DNA of 64,000 nucleotides from Exiguobacterium qingdaonense (GCF_018617855.1 NZ_JACSKY010000003.1:62001-126000), one strand, 5' to 3'; positions 34,346-43,042 are shown, counted from the stretch's first letter. Program-made: numbers and translations. Notes: generated by a model not told the origin, from the sequence alone.

Positions 34346-36694
34346 GTGTGTATGCGCCTATTTGAAGAAAATCATGTGTATCAGTCGTGGATGAAGCCAC
34401 TAGCAAAAAAAGAGGCAATCGTGCAAGGGGGCAATTATCGATTCACCGTCTTGACAAGCCAAATGATTCGGATGGAATATGCGGAGGATGGGATATTTGA
34501 AGACCGTGCCACTCAAGTGGTGTGGAATCGAGAGTTTGACGTACCGAACTTTCGAGTCATTGAAGACGAGACCGAACTTCAAATCATTACAGATCATGTT
34601 CATTTGTATTATACGAAAGGCCCGTTTGCCCCAAACACGCTTTATGTAGATGTGAAAGGGAACTTTAGTACGTATTATAGTCGCTATACGTTCAGCGGTC
34701 CGAAACGGACACTGAAAGGGACGGCTCGTACGCTCGACCATGTAGACGGGGCTACGGAACTAGAAGAGGGAATTCTCTCGAAACAAGGGTACGCGGTCAT
34801 TGATGATTCTTCTTCGTTCTTAATGACGGAAGATCGCTTTGTCGAACCGAGACGAAAAGGAATTCATGACATCTATTATTTTGGATACGGACATGATTAT
34901 AAGAGAGCGCTGCGAGACTTCTACACATTGACAGGACCGACTCCAATGCTCCCTCGTAAAGCGTTAGGGAATTGGTGGAGCCGCTATTGGCGATACGACG
35001 AAAAAGAGTATAAGGCGTTGATGCGTCGTTTCAAGTCGGAGGATGTCCCGTTCTCTGTTAGTGTCATCGATATGGATTGGCACGTGACAGATATTCCGGA
35101 AGAGTACGGGAGCGGATGGACAGGATATACGTGGAATAAGAACCTATTCCCCGAACCGAAGCGATTCCTCGACTGGTTAAAAGATGAGGGAATGATGGTG
35201 ACGTTGAACCTGCATCCCGCGGACGGGATTCGTGCGTTTGAAGATCAGTACGTGGCGATGGCTGAGTCTATGGGCGTCGATCCGGAATCGGGGGATCGAA
35301 TCCCGTTTGATTTTTCGGACAAGCGGTTCATTCAAGCGTACTTTGAACAAATGCACCATCCACATGAGGCAGAAGGCGTTGATTTTTGGTGGATCGATTG
35401 GCAACAAGGGTCGACCTCGAAGATGGAAGGTTTAGATCCTTTATGGATGTTAAATCACTATCATGCGGTTGATATCGCCCGTGACGGCAAGCGTCCGCTT
35501 ATTTTCTCTCGTTACGCTGGCCCAGGAAGTCATCGTTATCCGGTCGGATTCTCGGGAGATACAATTATCTCGTGGGCGTCACTCGCATTCCAGCCGTATT
35601 TCACCGCCACGGCAACGAATATCGGATACGGCTGGTGGAGTCATGACATCGGCGGACATCACCGTGGTGAAAAAGATGATGAACTCGCCGCGCGATGGGT
35701 TGCGTATGGCGTGTTCAGTCCAATCATGCGTCTACATTCCACGTTTAGTACGTTCAACGGAAAAGAACCTTGGCGTTTCGGTATGGAAGCCGAACAGTCC
35801 ATGAAGCGGTTCTTGCGTCTGCGCCATCAACTCATTCCATACTTGTATACGATGAATCATCGGAATCACGCAGAGGCGTTACCGCTCGTTTTACCAATGT
35901 ACATTGAACATCCTGACGATGAAATGGCTTATGAGGTGCCGAATCAATTTTATTTCGGAAGTGAGCTCATCGTCTCTCCAATCGTCACACCGATGGACCG
36001 AAAGCTTCACGTGGCCGGAACGAACGTCTGGTTACCGAAAGGAGAATGGTTCGATTTCTTCACAGGTCATCGCTACGAAGGCGATAAATCGATTCGTGTG
36101 TTCCGCGGACTCAAAGACCAACCTGTCTTCGCTAAAGCGGGTGCAATCATTCCGATGATGCCACACGAGCCGCATATGAACGATACGGGTAACCCGAGCG
36201 AGTTAGAAGTGGTCGTCTTCCCAGGTGCCTCGAACACGTTCACGATGTACGAGGATGACGGAGAGAGCCGAGATTATGAAACAGGTGCCTTACTCGAAAC
36301 GACGTTCACGCTTGATTGGGAGGCGCGGACGCTACACGTCGAGATGTCGGGTGATCTCACACTCGCTCCGGCGAACCGGACGTTGACGGTGCTTGTCCGA
36401 GGCGTTGTCGGAGAAGGCGATTATGATGCGGAGACGCAAACGTTACACATTTCAGTAGGAGAGATGAAGCAGGAACAGACCGTGGTGCTACCGGTCGATG
36501 TGACGCAAAATGCGCATCGTCTCGACCGTCTCTATCATTTTCTTGATCGTGCCGAGATAGCCTATGACTTGAAAGACCATCTGTATCAGATGGCGACAAC
36601 GAAGACGCGTCTAGAGGCATGGTTGTTTGACCTACATGCGTTACAACTCGATCATGATTTACAAGATGCGATATTAGAGCTCATGTTGGACTAA
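34346..36694 (+). CDS. Glycoside hydrolase family 31 alpha-glucosidase
   Basis: 782 residues. An N-terminal beta-sandwich precedes the (beta/alpha)8 barrel, where the nucleophile is Asp351 in FWWIDWQQG, and SRYAGPGSHRYPVGFSGDT carries the acid/base region; a C-terminal beta domain and a helical tail of about 70 residues follow. GH31 enzymes release alpha-linked glucose (or xylose) from oligosaccharides. No signal peptide, so the substrate is probably taken up first. A cre box over the start site indicates glucose repression. The start is GTG at 34346 (GGAG six bases upstream) or ATG at 34352. It stands between the arc operon and the arc-type regulator without obvious metabolic link. Confidence 0.93.
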   Translation: MCMRLFEENHVYQSWMKPLAKKEAIVQGGNYRFTVLTSQMIRMEYAEDGIFEDRATQVVWNREFDVPNFRVIEDETELQIITDHVHLYYTKGPFAPNTLYVDVKGNFSTYYSRYTFSGPKRTLKGTARTLDHVDGATELEEGILSKQGYAVIDDSSSFLMTEDRFVEPRRKGIHDIYYFGYGHDYKRALRDFYTLTGPTPMLPRKALGNWWSRYWRYDEKEYKALMRRFKSEDVPFSVSVIDMDWHVTDIPEEYGSGWTGYTWNKNLFPEPKRFLDWLKDEGMMVTLNLHPADGIRAFEDQYVAMAESMGVDPESGDRIPFDFSDKRFIQAYFEQMHHPHEAEGVDFWWIDWQQGSTSKMEGLDPLWMLNHYHAVDIARDGKRPLIFSRYAGPGSHRYPVGFSGDTIISWASLAFQPYFTATATNIGYGWWSHDIGGHHRGEKDDELAARWVAYGVFSPIMRLHSTFSTFNGKEPWRFGMEAEQSMKRFLRLRHQLIPYLYTMNHRNHAEALPLVLPMYIEHPDDEMAYEVPNQFYFGSELIVSPIVTPMDRKLHVAGTNVWLPKGEWFDFFTGHRYEGDKSIRVFRGLKDQPVFAKAGAIIPMMPHEPHMNDTGNPSELEVVVFPGASNTFTMYEDDGESRDYETGALLETTFTLDWEARTLHVEMSGDLTLAPANRTLTVLVRGVVGEGDYDAETQTLHISVGEMKQEQTVVLPVDVTQNAHRLDRLYHFLDRAEIAYDLKDHLYQMATTKTRLEAWLFDLHALQLDHDLQDAILELMLD

Positions 36695-36696
36695 AA

Positions 36697-36714
36697 AAGG
36701 GGGATGCCCCCCTT
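36697..36714 (+). terminator. Terminator of the GH31 gene
   Basis: AAGGGGG/CCCCCCTT with a three-base loop and a following ATTTATT, three bases after the stop. Confidence 0.6.
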
Positions 36715-36743
36715 ATTTATTATGTCAGAAAATTTTCAGCTTT

Positions 36744-36757
36744 TGAAAGCGTTATCA
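36744..36757 (+). promoter_or_regulatory. CcpA cre box upstream of the ArcR-like gene
   Basis: TGAAAGCGTTATCA fits the Bacillus cre consensus TGWAARCGYTWNCW at every position. A -10-like TATACT lies at 36771-36776 (17-18 bases further) without a good -35. Confidence 0.7.
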
Positions 36758-36813
36758 TTTTAGTTTCTAGTATACTGATAGTAGAAGACTAAAATGAAAA
36801 CGAGGGGATATAC

Positions 36814-37503
36814 ATGCGGCACACGTGGACGATTGACGATTTACGGCAATTGACGCTATTTGAAACATGTCCGAGCCGGACACTCGAACAGCTGATCCCG
36901 TACGTCTATTTTCGGACTTATCGGAAAGGACAACTGTTGTTCATGGAAGGAGATCCGCGAGAGCGTGTGTATTTCTTGATGAGTGGCTATGTAAAACTCG
37001 AACGAATGAACGAGAATGCGACGCACCATTACGCCGATTACGTGAAACCGAAGCAGTTCTTTCCCTACAATGGTTTGTTCACAGGGGAGGACTACCGTCA
37101 TACGGCGGAAGCGGTGACCGATATTGAGGTCATCTATATTCCGACAGACCGATTCGAACGGTTCGTGTCCACACAATCGAGCATGTTGCTGTATATCATT
37201 GGACAAATGAACCGTATTCTCGACTTACATGAGCGTCGTGTCCAAGAAATCATTACGCCGAGCGCAAAAGAGCGTGTGTTGAATACGCTCCATTTCTTGA
37301 TCGAAGATTTAGGGGAGCCTGACGAAGAAGGGGTGCGTGTCCGATGTCCCTTCACCGCAGTGGAGCTATCTCGTTTGTCCGGAACGTCTCGGGAGACGGT
37401 CTCGACGATTTTAGCCAAACTTCGCAAAGAGGAAGTACTTCGAATGGACGCCCATCAACTCGTGATCGACCATCCAGAATATTTTAGTCAAGGGTTCGAT
37501 TGA
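36814..37503 (+). CDS. Crp/Fnr-family regulator (ArcR-like)
   Basis: 229 residues: a cyclic-nucleotide-type sensor domain (YRKGQLLFMEGDPRERVYFL, about 36-56, then VYFLMSGYVKLERM), a dimer helix (SMLLYIIGQMNRILDLHERR), and a C-terminal helix-turn-helix with ELSRLSGTSRETVSTILAKL. There are no N-terminal cysteines for an Fe-S cluster, so it resembles ArcR of the arginine deiminase pathway rather than Fnr. Such proteins bind TGTGA-N6-TCACA. Related sites lie upstream of arcA and of cydD, and its own gene has a perfect cre box. GAGGGG lies six bases before the ATG. Confidence 0.9.
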   Translation: MRHTWTIDDLRQLTLFETCPSRTLEQLIPYVYFRTYRKGQLLFMEGDPRERVYFLMSGYVKLERMNENATHHYADYVKPKQFFPYNGLFTGEDYRHTAEAVTDIEVIYIPTDRFERFVSTQSSMLLYIIGQMNRILDLHERRVQEIITPSAKERVLNTLHFLIEDLGEPDEEGVRVRCPFTAVELSRLSGTSRETVSTILAKLRKEEVLRMDAHQLVIDHPEYFSQGFD

Positions 37504-37530
37504 CGCCACTCGACAGAGGGCGTCTTTTAT
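37502..37530 (+). terminator. Terminator of the Crp/Fnr gene
   Basis: GACGCC/GGCGTC with an 11-base loop and four Ts, overlapping the stop codon. Confidence 0.65.
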
Positions 37531-37572
37531 ATTCAAACGAGCGGAGCGTTCGCTTCAGACGGAAGCATATTG

Positions 37573-37596
37573 TATAATTAGTGATGAATCTCACAA
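37573..37596 (+). promoter_or_regulatory. -10 element and Rex/ArcR-type operator of cydDC
   Basis: A perfect TATAAT (37573-37578) is followed at once by TAGTGATGAATCTCACAA (37579-37596), which matches TTGTGA-N6-TCACAA at 11 of 12 fixed positions. The site covers the transcription start, so it would repress. Rex (NADH sensor, known regulator of cyd genes in Bacillus) and the ArcR-like protein next door are both candidates; the -35 is poor. Confidence 0.65.
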
Positions 37597-37632
37597 AGCA
37601 ATTGGATTGTGAATAGAGAAAGGATGAATGCA

Positions 37633-39348
37633 GTGAAACGACTGCAAGCCCTGGCTTTCGCGGAACGAGGACACATCGTCGGACTTGTACTGTCTGCGGT
37701 GATGATTGGACTATCGATTCTGGCGCAAGCGTATTTAATCGTTGACATTGTCGATCGAATTTTTTTGAAAGAGGAATCATTTGAATCGATTGTACCGGCA
37801 TTGCTTTGGCTCATTGTGGCACTGTTGGCACGAGCCCTCTTCGGCTACACATCTGGGAGAATCGGTGCGAGTTTATCTGAGAGGGCAAAACAGACGTTGC
37901 GTCTTCAGCTGTTGGATCGATATGCTACGAGCCCGGTTGAGTCCTCCTTGACGGGGCAATCAGGCAAAAAAGTCAGTGTGTTCATGGATGCCGTTGACGA
38001 AGTGGATGCCTATTTTAGTCAATATTGGCCACAGGTAATCCAAACCTCGATTATCCCGCTTCTCATTTTGGTTGTCGTATTTAGCCAACACTGGATTTCT
38101 GGCGTCATCATGATGGTGACGGCACCATTTATCCCGCTGTTTTTCATTATTATCGGAATTGCGACTCAGAAAAAATCTGAAGAACAGATGGAGAAGATGA
38201 ATCAATTTTCTGGTAAGTTTCTAGATGTCTTACAAGGATTGACGACGTTAAAGCTTTACAATCGGACCGAGCAAGAAGCGAAAGCGATTGAAAAGAGCAG
38301 CCTCGACTTTCGGGATGCGACGATGGTTGTTTTGAAGACCGCATTCTTGTCTGGACTCATGCTCGAATTTATCTCGATGCTCAGTACCGGGGTCGTGGCA
38401 TTAGAAGTTGCGCTACAGATGGTCGTTTGGGAGAACCTCACGTTCTTCTCTGGATTTTTAATCCTTGTGTTGGCGCCGGAGTATTATTTGGCGATTAAAG
38501 ATTTGGGAAGTGCTTTCCATACGGGACGTGGAAGTATGGGCGCGGCGGACCGAATCTTTGAAGTGTTAGATGCCCCCGATGATCGCATGGAATGGGGAAC
38601 GAAGACACTCGGTTCACGGACACCAGACGTCGAACTTGAAGATGTATCGTTTGAATACGCAGGCGGACGGTTTGCACTTCAACCGTTGAGTGGTCGAATC
38701 CCATCGGGCACTCACTTGGCCTTAGTCGGTGCGAGCGGGTCCGGAAAGACGACAGTGCTCAACATCATTTCTGGACTCCTACAGATGAAATCAGGGCGTG
38801 TGCTCGTTGATGGGGAGACACTCCATTCATTTGACGAGTCCGAGTGGTATGGAAATATCGCCTATATCTCTCAAAATCCTTATTTGTTTGCCGGGACACT
38901 TGCCGATAACATCGCCTTGGGCGAGAAGGTTGATGAGCGTGCATTACTAGAAGCGGCCGAGGCGGCTGGATTGTCCGAGGTGATTGGTCATTTGCCAAAC
39001 GGGATCTTGACGGAACTTGGAGAAGGCGGATTCGGTCTGTCCGGGGGTGAACGACAACGTTTGGCACTCGCCCGGGCTTTCTATAAGCGACCTGGTATTT
39101 TACTATTTGACGAACCGACGACCGGACTTGATTTGAAGACGGAACGAATCGTCAGACGTTCCATCGAGGAGCTGTCCAAAGGTGCGACCTTGATTACGGT
39201 GGCGCATCGCCTGCATACGATCAAGGAGGCGGACATGATTTGGTTTATGGAAGACGGAGCGCGAATCGGTGAGGGGACGCATGAAGCGTTACTTGCTCTG
39301 CCGAAGTATGCTGAACTATTTGCACTTCAGAAAGGAGGGCATCGATGA
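37633..39348 (+). CDS. cydD: Thiol reductant ABC exporter subunit CydD
   Basis: 571 residues: six membrane helices with the ABC-exporter fold, then an ATPase with Walker A GASGSGKTT, LSGGERQRLALARAF and FDEPTTGLD. It pairs with CydC to export cysteine/glutathione needed for assembly of cytochrome bd oxidase. The start is the GTG at 37633 with AAAGGATG about seven bases before it; a GTG at 37609 and ATG at 37624 have no properly spaced site. Its stop overlaps the cydC start. The cytochrome bd genes cydAB are not next to it. Subunit order (D before C) follows homology to the usual arrangement. Confidence 0.93.
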   Translation: MKRLQALAFAERGHIVGLVLSAVMIGLSILAQAYLIVDIVDRIFLKEESFESIVPALLWLIVALLARALFGYTSGRIGASLSERAKQTLRLQLLDRYATSPVESSLTGQSGKKVSVFMDAVDEVDAYFSQYWPQVIQTSIIPLLILVVVFSQHWISGVIMMVTAPFIPLFFIIIGIATQKKSEEQMEKMNQFSGKFLDVLQGLTTLKLYNRTEQEAKAIEKSSLDFRDATMVVLKTAFLSGLMLEFISMLSTGVVALEVALQMVVWENLTFFSGFLILVLAPEYYLAIKDLGSAFHTGRGSMGAADRIFEVLDAPDDRMEWGTKTLGSRTPDVELEDVSFEYAGGRFALQPLSGRIPSGTHLALVGASGSGKTTVLNIISGLLQMKSGRVLVDGETLHSFDESEWYGNIAYISQNPYLFAGTLADNIALGEKVDERALLEAAEAAGLSEVIGHLPNGILTELGEGGFGLSGGERQRLALARAFYKRPGILLFDEPTTGLDLKTERIVRRSIEELSKGATLITVAHRLHTIKEADMIWFMEDGARIGEGTHEALLALPKYAELFALQKGGHR

Positions 39349-41060
39349 ACTCACTTTGGACAATCACAAAATGGATGATGCGTGAGAAGAGAGATATTCT
39401 TCTCTCTATCTTCTTTGGATATTCAGCCGGCATCGCGGCGGTCGCTCTTTTTGCAGCGAGTGGCTATCTCGTTTCCCGTGCAGGCCTCGTCCCGCCGTTA
39501 TATGCGCTGATGATCCCGGTCGCCTTGATTAAACTGTTCGGAGTCATTCGAGCGGGGAGCCGTTACCGGGAACGTCTCGCTTCTCATCGGGCCACGTTTA
39601 CGATCTTGAGTGAGTTGCGTGTCCGATTTTATCGACAGCTCGAACCGCTCGTCCCGTCCATCTTTGCGAAATATCGAAGTGGTGACTTACTGGCCCGTGT
39701 CGTCGGAGATGTGGAGAGCCTTCAAAACTATTTTCTCCGCGTGTTTTATCCGCCGATTATACTAGTACTCGTTTTTTTAAGCACGATTTTCTTTGTCACC
39801 TTTTTCTCGTTCGCAGTCAGTCTATGGATTTTACTAGGCGTACTCGTCACCGGGTTCTTGATTCCGCTTGGATTCGCTCGTATTCGAGCTCGTCATGACG
39901 AGACGATTCGTTCACTACGTGGGGACGTATCGATTCAATTGACAGAGATGATGTACGGATATCGCGACTTAAAACTCCATCATCAACTTGAGCGTACGAA
40001 GCAAGCCGTCTATGCTCGAAGTGAACGTTACATGGAAGCTGAGCGAAAAGATACTTCGAATCAGTTTTTCAATTCGTCGCTTGTCGTTGCAGCCTCTTTA
40101 CTCGTTTCGTGGGGTGTTTTGGCGATTGGCGCGTATCAAGTAGTGGATGGGGATTTGAACGGTCTGTTTTTAGCGATGCTCATCATGATGTCGCTCACGG
40201 CGTTTGAGAATTCGACACCGATGGCCGTGTTCCCAGGTCATTTCGCGGACAGTCGACAAGCAGCGGATCGCTTGTTCGAGGTGACGGAACCGAGTGAAAC
40301 GATTGTAGACATGGAAGCAAAACGACAGGACGTGACCTTTACCGCTTCCCCGTCGATTTCATTTGAGAATGTTCGTTATCGTTATCCGGACACGTATCGA
40401 GATGTGATGGATGACGTGACGTTCCACATTCCAAGTGGTTCTAAAACGGTCGTTGTCGGCCCGAGCGGGTCAGGTAAATCGACGTTGCTTCAATTGCTAT
40501 TGGCATTCGTTCGGACGGAAAACGGAACGATTTGGTTAGATGACTACAAGTTGAACGACGTCAAACAGACGGCCGTTTGGGAACATGCGAGTGTCGTCTT
40601 ACAAGACAATCATTTCTTTTACGGAACGATACGAGAGAACCTGGAGCTAGCCGGTGACTTCACCGATGAAGAGATGATTGATGCGCTTGAGCGTGTCCGT
40701 TTATCGTTCACACTGGATGAGCCAGTGCTTGAGAAAGGGGCGAACTTGTCAGGGGGAGAACGTCAACGCTTAGCGATTGCCCGAGCCCTTCTGAAAAATG
40801 GGCTTTTCTGGTTACTCGATGAACCTACGTCGGCACTAGATGCAGGAACCGAGTCCCACGTCTTTTCTGAGCTGTTACAGCAATCGGGAGAAGGGACACT
40901 CATTCTTGTCAGTCATCGGTTGACCGGTTTAGAATCGTTCGATCAAATCATCGTGATGGAAGCCGGACGGATTGTTGAAGTCGGTTCATACGATGAACTG
41001 ATGATGAAACGTGGTATGTTTTATGAGCTCAAACAAATCGAGCAAGAAGTATTCTCATGA
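39345..41060 (+). CDS. cydC: Thiol reductant ABC exporter subunit CydC
   Basis: 571 residues with the same exporter plan: six helices, then an ATPase with GPSGSGKST, LSGGERQRLAIARALL and LDEPTSALD. The C-terminal ATPase is preceded by the long helical stalk containing GYRDLKLHHQLERT. The start ATG overlaps the cydD stop as ATGA, so the two are translated together and form a heterodimer. Co-transcription with cydD from the promoter at 37573. A bidirectional terminator follows immediately. Confidence 0.94.
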   Translation: MNSLWTITKWMMREKRDILLSIFFGYSAGIAAVALFAASGYLVSRAGLVPPLYALMIPVALIKLFGVIRAGSRYRERLASHRATFTILSELRVRFYRQLEPLVPSIFAKYRSGDLLARVVGDVESLQNYFLRVFYPPIILVLVFLSTIFFVTFFSFAVSLWILLGVLVTGFLIPLGFARIRARHDETIRSLRGDVSIQLTEMMYGYRDLKLHHQLERTKQAVYARSERYMEAERKDTSNQFFNSSLVVAASLLVSWGVLAIGAYQVVDGDLNGLFLAMLIMMSLTAFENSTPMAVFPGHFADSRQAADRLFEVTEPSETIVDMEAKRQDVTFTASPSISFENVRYRYPDTYRDVMDDVTFHIPSGSKTVVVGPSGSGKSTLLQLLLAFVRTENGTIWLDDYKLNDVKQTAVWEHASVVLQDNHFFYGTIRENLELAGDFTDEEMIDALERVRLSFTLDEPVLEKGANLSGGERQRLAIARALLKNGLFWLLDEPTSALDAGTESHVFSELLQQSGEGTLILVSHRLTGLESFDQIIVMEAGRIVEVGSYDELMMKRGMFYELKQIEQEVFS

Positions 41061-41221
41061 GAAAACGAGCAGCCCGTCGGTGGGCTGCTCGTTTTGTGTT
41101 GGCAAATATGGGTGCAACAAATGGGGGTTGTCGCAATGCTTTCAAAAAGAGTGTCGTGGAGGGGAATCCACGTGACGTGATTGGTTTGGGGAACGTGCAC
41201 GTCAAGCTTTTGGGAAGCTAC
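41060..41221 (-). ncRNA. Candidate Fur-controlled small RNA with C-rich loops
   Basis: From the start site predicted at about 41221 the minus strand runs about 160 nt to a terminator. It has no ribosome binding site or start codon, but folds by eye into four consecutive hairpins: AGCTT/AAGCT with loop CCCAA (41205-41219), GACGTG/CACGTC with a loop containing TTCCCC (41174-41203), CGTGGA/TCCACG with loop TTCCCC (41155-41172), and GCGACAA/TTGTTGC with loop CCCCCAT (41114-41134), then the terminator. C-rich loops that pair with ribosome binding sites are the hallmark of Gram-positive regulatory sRNAs such as FsrA and RsaE. No gene lies in this region on either strand. The iron role is inferred from the promoter. 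Confidence 0.65.
41062..41095. terminator. Bidirectional terminator of cydC and the candidate sRNA
   Basis: Perfect arms AAAACGAGCAGCCC and GGGCTGCTCGTTTT around GTCGGT, with T-rich exits on both strands. Confidence 0.9.
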
Positions 41222-41227
41222 ATTTAG

Positions 41228-41267
41228 AGTATAGTTGATAACGATTCTCATTGTCAATGATAATCAA
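41228..41267 (-). promoter_or_regulatory. Near-consensus promoter under a double Fur box
   Basis: Minus strand TTGACA (41252-41257), 18-base spacer, TATACT (41228-41233). The region 41235-41267 is an imperfect palindrome, TTGATAACGA...TGATAATCAA, with two overlapping matches to the Bacillus Fur 7-1-7 motif TGATAATNATTATCA (TGATAACGATTCTCA has 12 of 14, TGTCAATGATAATCA 11 of 14). It faces the 41060-41221 transcript and no protein gene. Confidence 0.8.
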
Positions 41268-41305
41268 TAAAAAAATTCTTACATATGCGAACATACGTAA
41301 GAATT
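41268..41305 (-). terminator. Terminator of the 41313 membrane gene
   Basis: Stem AATTCTTAC and GTAAGAATT with TATG/CATA inside and CGAA loop, then TTTTTTTA on the minus strand. It ends just before the Fur box, isolating the sRNA promoter. Confidence 0.8.
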
Positions 41306-41312
41306 GATGGTC

Positions 41313-41837
41313 TTAATTTGATGCGATGCTTTTTTGAACAGAGAATCGAATCAAGCTGAACAAATATCTCGTAAAGAAAAGAGCGAACGCATAGAATACC
41401 GCGATGAGCGACGATTGAAGATGAATCCCCGGAATGTTCATCAAGAACTCTAACACGAGTATGGACAACAAAAACACATATAATCCGGCGTCCAAATAAA
41501 TTGGCATGAGACGACCCCGTTGATGCCAAAATGTGCGGACGAGCGGTGCAACGATCATCCCGATAATCCGTTCAGCGAAGCCGATACTGAGAACGGCGAT
41601 GATAAATGATGAAACAGTTTGAAAGGTCACGAGTTCCGAGAACATGAATCCCGAAATCAACAAGAGCGGACCGATGACAATCATCATCGATAGTGACGTA
41701 CGGAAGAAGATCCAAAGGTTTTGCTGAATCGAACGCAAGCCCCCGAGTGCCGACTGTTGAATTGTCTTGCCACGTTTATAGTCAATCGCGAACGATCCGA
41801 TAAACATAATTCCAAACAAAGATAACAAAACTGACAT
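41313..41837 (-). CDS. Membrane protein of unknown function
   Basis: 174 residues with about five hydrophobic helices (for example MMIVIGPLLLISGFMF, FQTVSSFIIAVLSIGFAE, AGLYVFLLSILVLEF) and a basic C terminus. GGGGA about ten bases before the ATG. There are no recognised motifs. It has its own terminator on one side and, upstream, the 3' region of the GGDEF gene with about 130 bases between them. Function unknown. Confidence 0.75.
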   Translation of the reverse strand: MSVLLSLFGIMFIGSFAIDYKRGKTIQQSALGGLRSIQQNLWIFFRTSLSMMIVIGPLLLISGFMFSELVTFQTVSSFIIAVLSIGFAERIIGMIVAPLVRTFWHQRGRLMPIYLDAGLYVFLLSILVLEFLMNIPGIHLQSSLIAVFYAFALFFTRYLFSLIRFSVQKSIASN

Positions 41838-41965
41838 GAACGATGTTTCCCCTTTTCTGAATGTATCTTGATGTATCGATCTGAATCAAAGTCTAGCCTA
41901 GTTTAACGATTCGTCTCGAGAAAGTAAAGCGTGAAAACACCATTATTTGTGAAGGGATTGACATA

Positions 41966-43042
41966 TTAAGAAGCGAGAATGAAGCGGTTTCGACCTGACT
42001 CTTTTGCGTGATATAATGCTTCATCCGCATGTTTCAGCACACTATCGATTTCAATGTCATTCGAATGACAGGCTCCGAGCGAAACAGTGATGTGCAACGT
42101 ACCAGCACTCGTCTCAAACGGGAACGATGAAACCTTTTCTCGAATAGATTCAGCAAGGCGTGATACTTCCTCTCGTGCGGCATGTGGCATGACGATTAAA
42201 AATTCTTCACCGCCGAAGCGACCGACCAAATGTCGCTCATCACTCTCATTGACGAGAAGCATGCCCAGCTCACGTAAAATATCATCACCAACGTCGTGAC
42301 CGTACGTGTCGTTCACACGTTTGAAATGGTCGATATCAGCCAAAATCAACGCATATTCTTCTGCCTCGACTGTCAAGTTGGCCATCGCTTCGTTTAAGAG
42401 GCGGCGGTTGGCAATCCCAGTGAGCGCGTCCGTCCGTGCCAATTGTTTTTGATGCTGAACGTTCTCGAAATGACGGCGCAGTTCGAGCAACAAGCGATAT
42501 GAGGAACTAGCCCCGCCGTATGACATCAACGTATAAACGATTAAGACGGGATAGAACAGATTAAGTGGGAGCGCGGCGTAGATGGCTGCTCCGAAAATGA
42601 CGACGCTAATTGTTGTGAAAGCGAGCAAGGTCGTCCGCGTATTATTCATTTTACGGCGAAGTATGCTAGTCGACCCGACTAAAACAATCATTGTGGCAAT
42701 GGCGAGATATAGACCGATCATTGCGCCATCTGTCGATAAAACGACGAGAGCTCGACCGGTCAAAAAGATTACACCTGCCACCGCGCCACTCACCCACCCG
42801 CCGAATAAGACGCCTATCATGATCGGGATGGCACGTAAGTCGATCAGTACCCCTTCAAGAGGCAAGGCGTTTCCTAAAAGGAGTAATGCGATGAGGCCTG
42901 TTTGTACACCGAGCAACACCCTGCCGTTTAAGGGTGATTGTGGAGTCAATCGAGGTCGGTTGCGAAACGGTAAAAAGGAAATGGTGAAGAGTGTGAACAA
43001 GATACACAGGTTGATAAAGAACGCATTAATGATGGTGAGCAT
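41966..43042 (-). CDS. Membrane-bound diguanylate cyclase (5TM-GGDEF)
   Basis: 358 residues. The first ~175 residues form six helices in the 5TMR-LYT-like arrangement found in bacterial signalling proteins (LLLGNALPLEGVLIDLRAIP, then FGGWVSGAVAGVIF), followed by a coiled linker and a GGDEF domain starting RTDALTGIANRR at about 203. The active site is GGEEF (277-281) with catalytic glutamates intact, so it should make cyclic di-GMP. The inhibitory I-site RxxD that normally precedes the GGEEF by five residues is absent (NESDERH in its place). GGGGG seven bases before the ATG. Monocistronic. Confidence 0.93.
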   Translation of the reverse strand: MLTIINAFFINLCILFTLFTISFLPFRNRPRLTPQSPLNGRVLLGVQTGLIALLLLGNALPLEGVLIDLRAIPIMIGVLFGGWVSGAVAGVIFLTGRALVVLSTDGAMIGLYLAIATMIVLVGSTSILRRKMNNTRTTLLAFTTISVVIFGAAIYAALPLNLFYPVLIVYTLMSYGGASSSYRLLLELRRHFENVQHQKQLARTDALTGIANRRLLNEAMANLTVEAEEYALILADIDHFKRVNDTYGHDVGDDILRELGMLLVNESDERHLVGRFGGEEFLIVMPHAAREEVSRLAESIREKVSSFPFETSAGTLHITVSLGACHSNDIEIDSVLKHADEALYHAKESGRNRFILAS

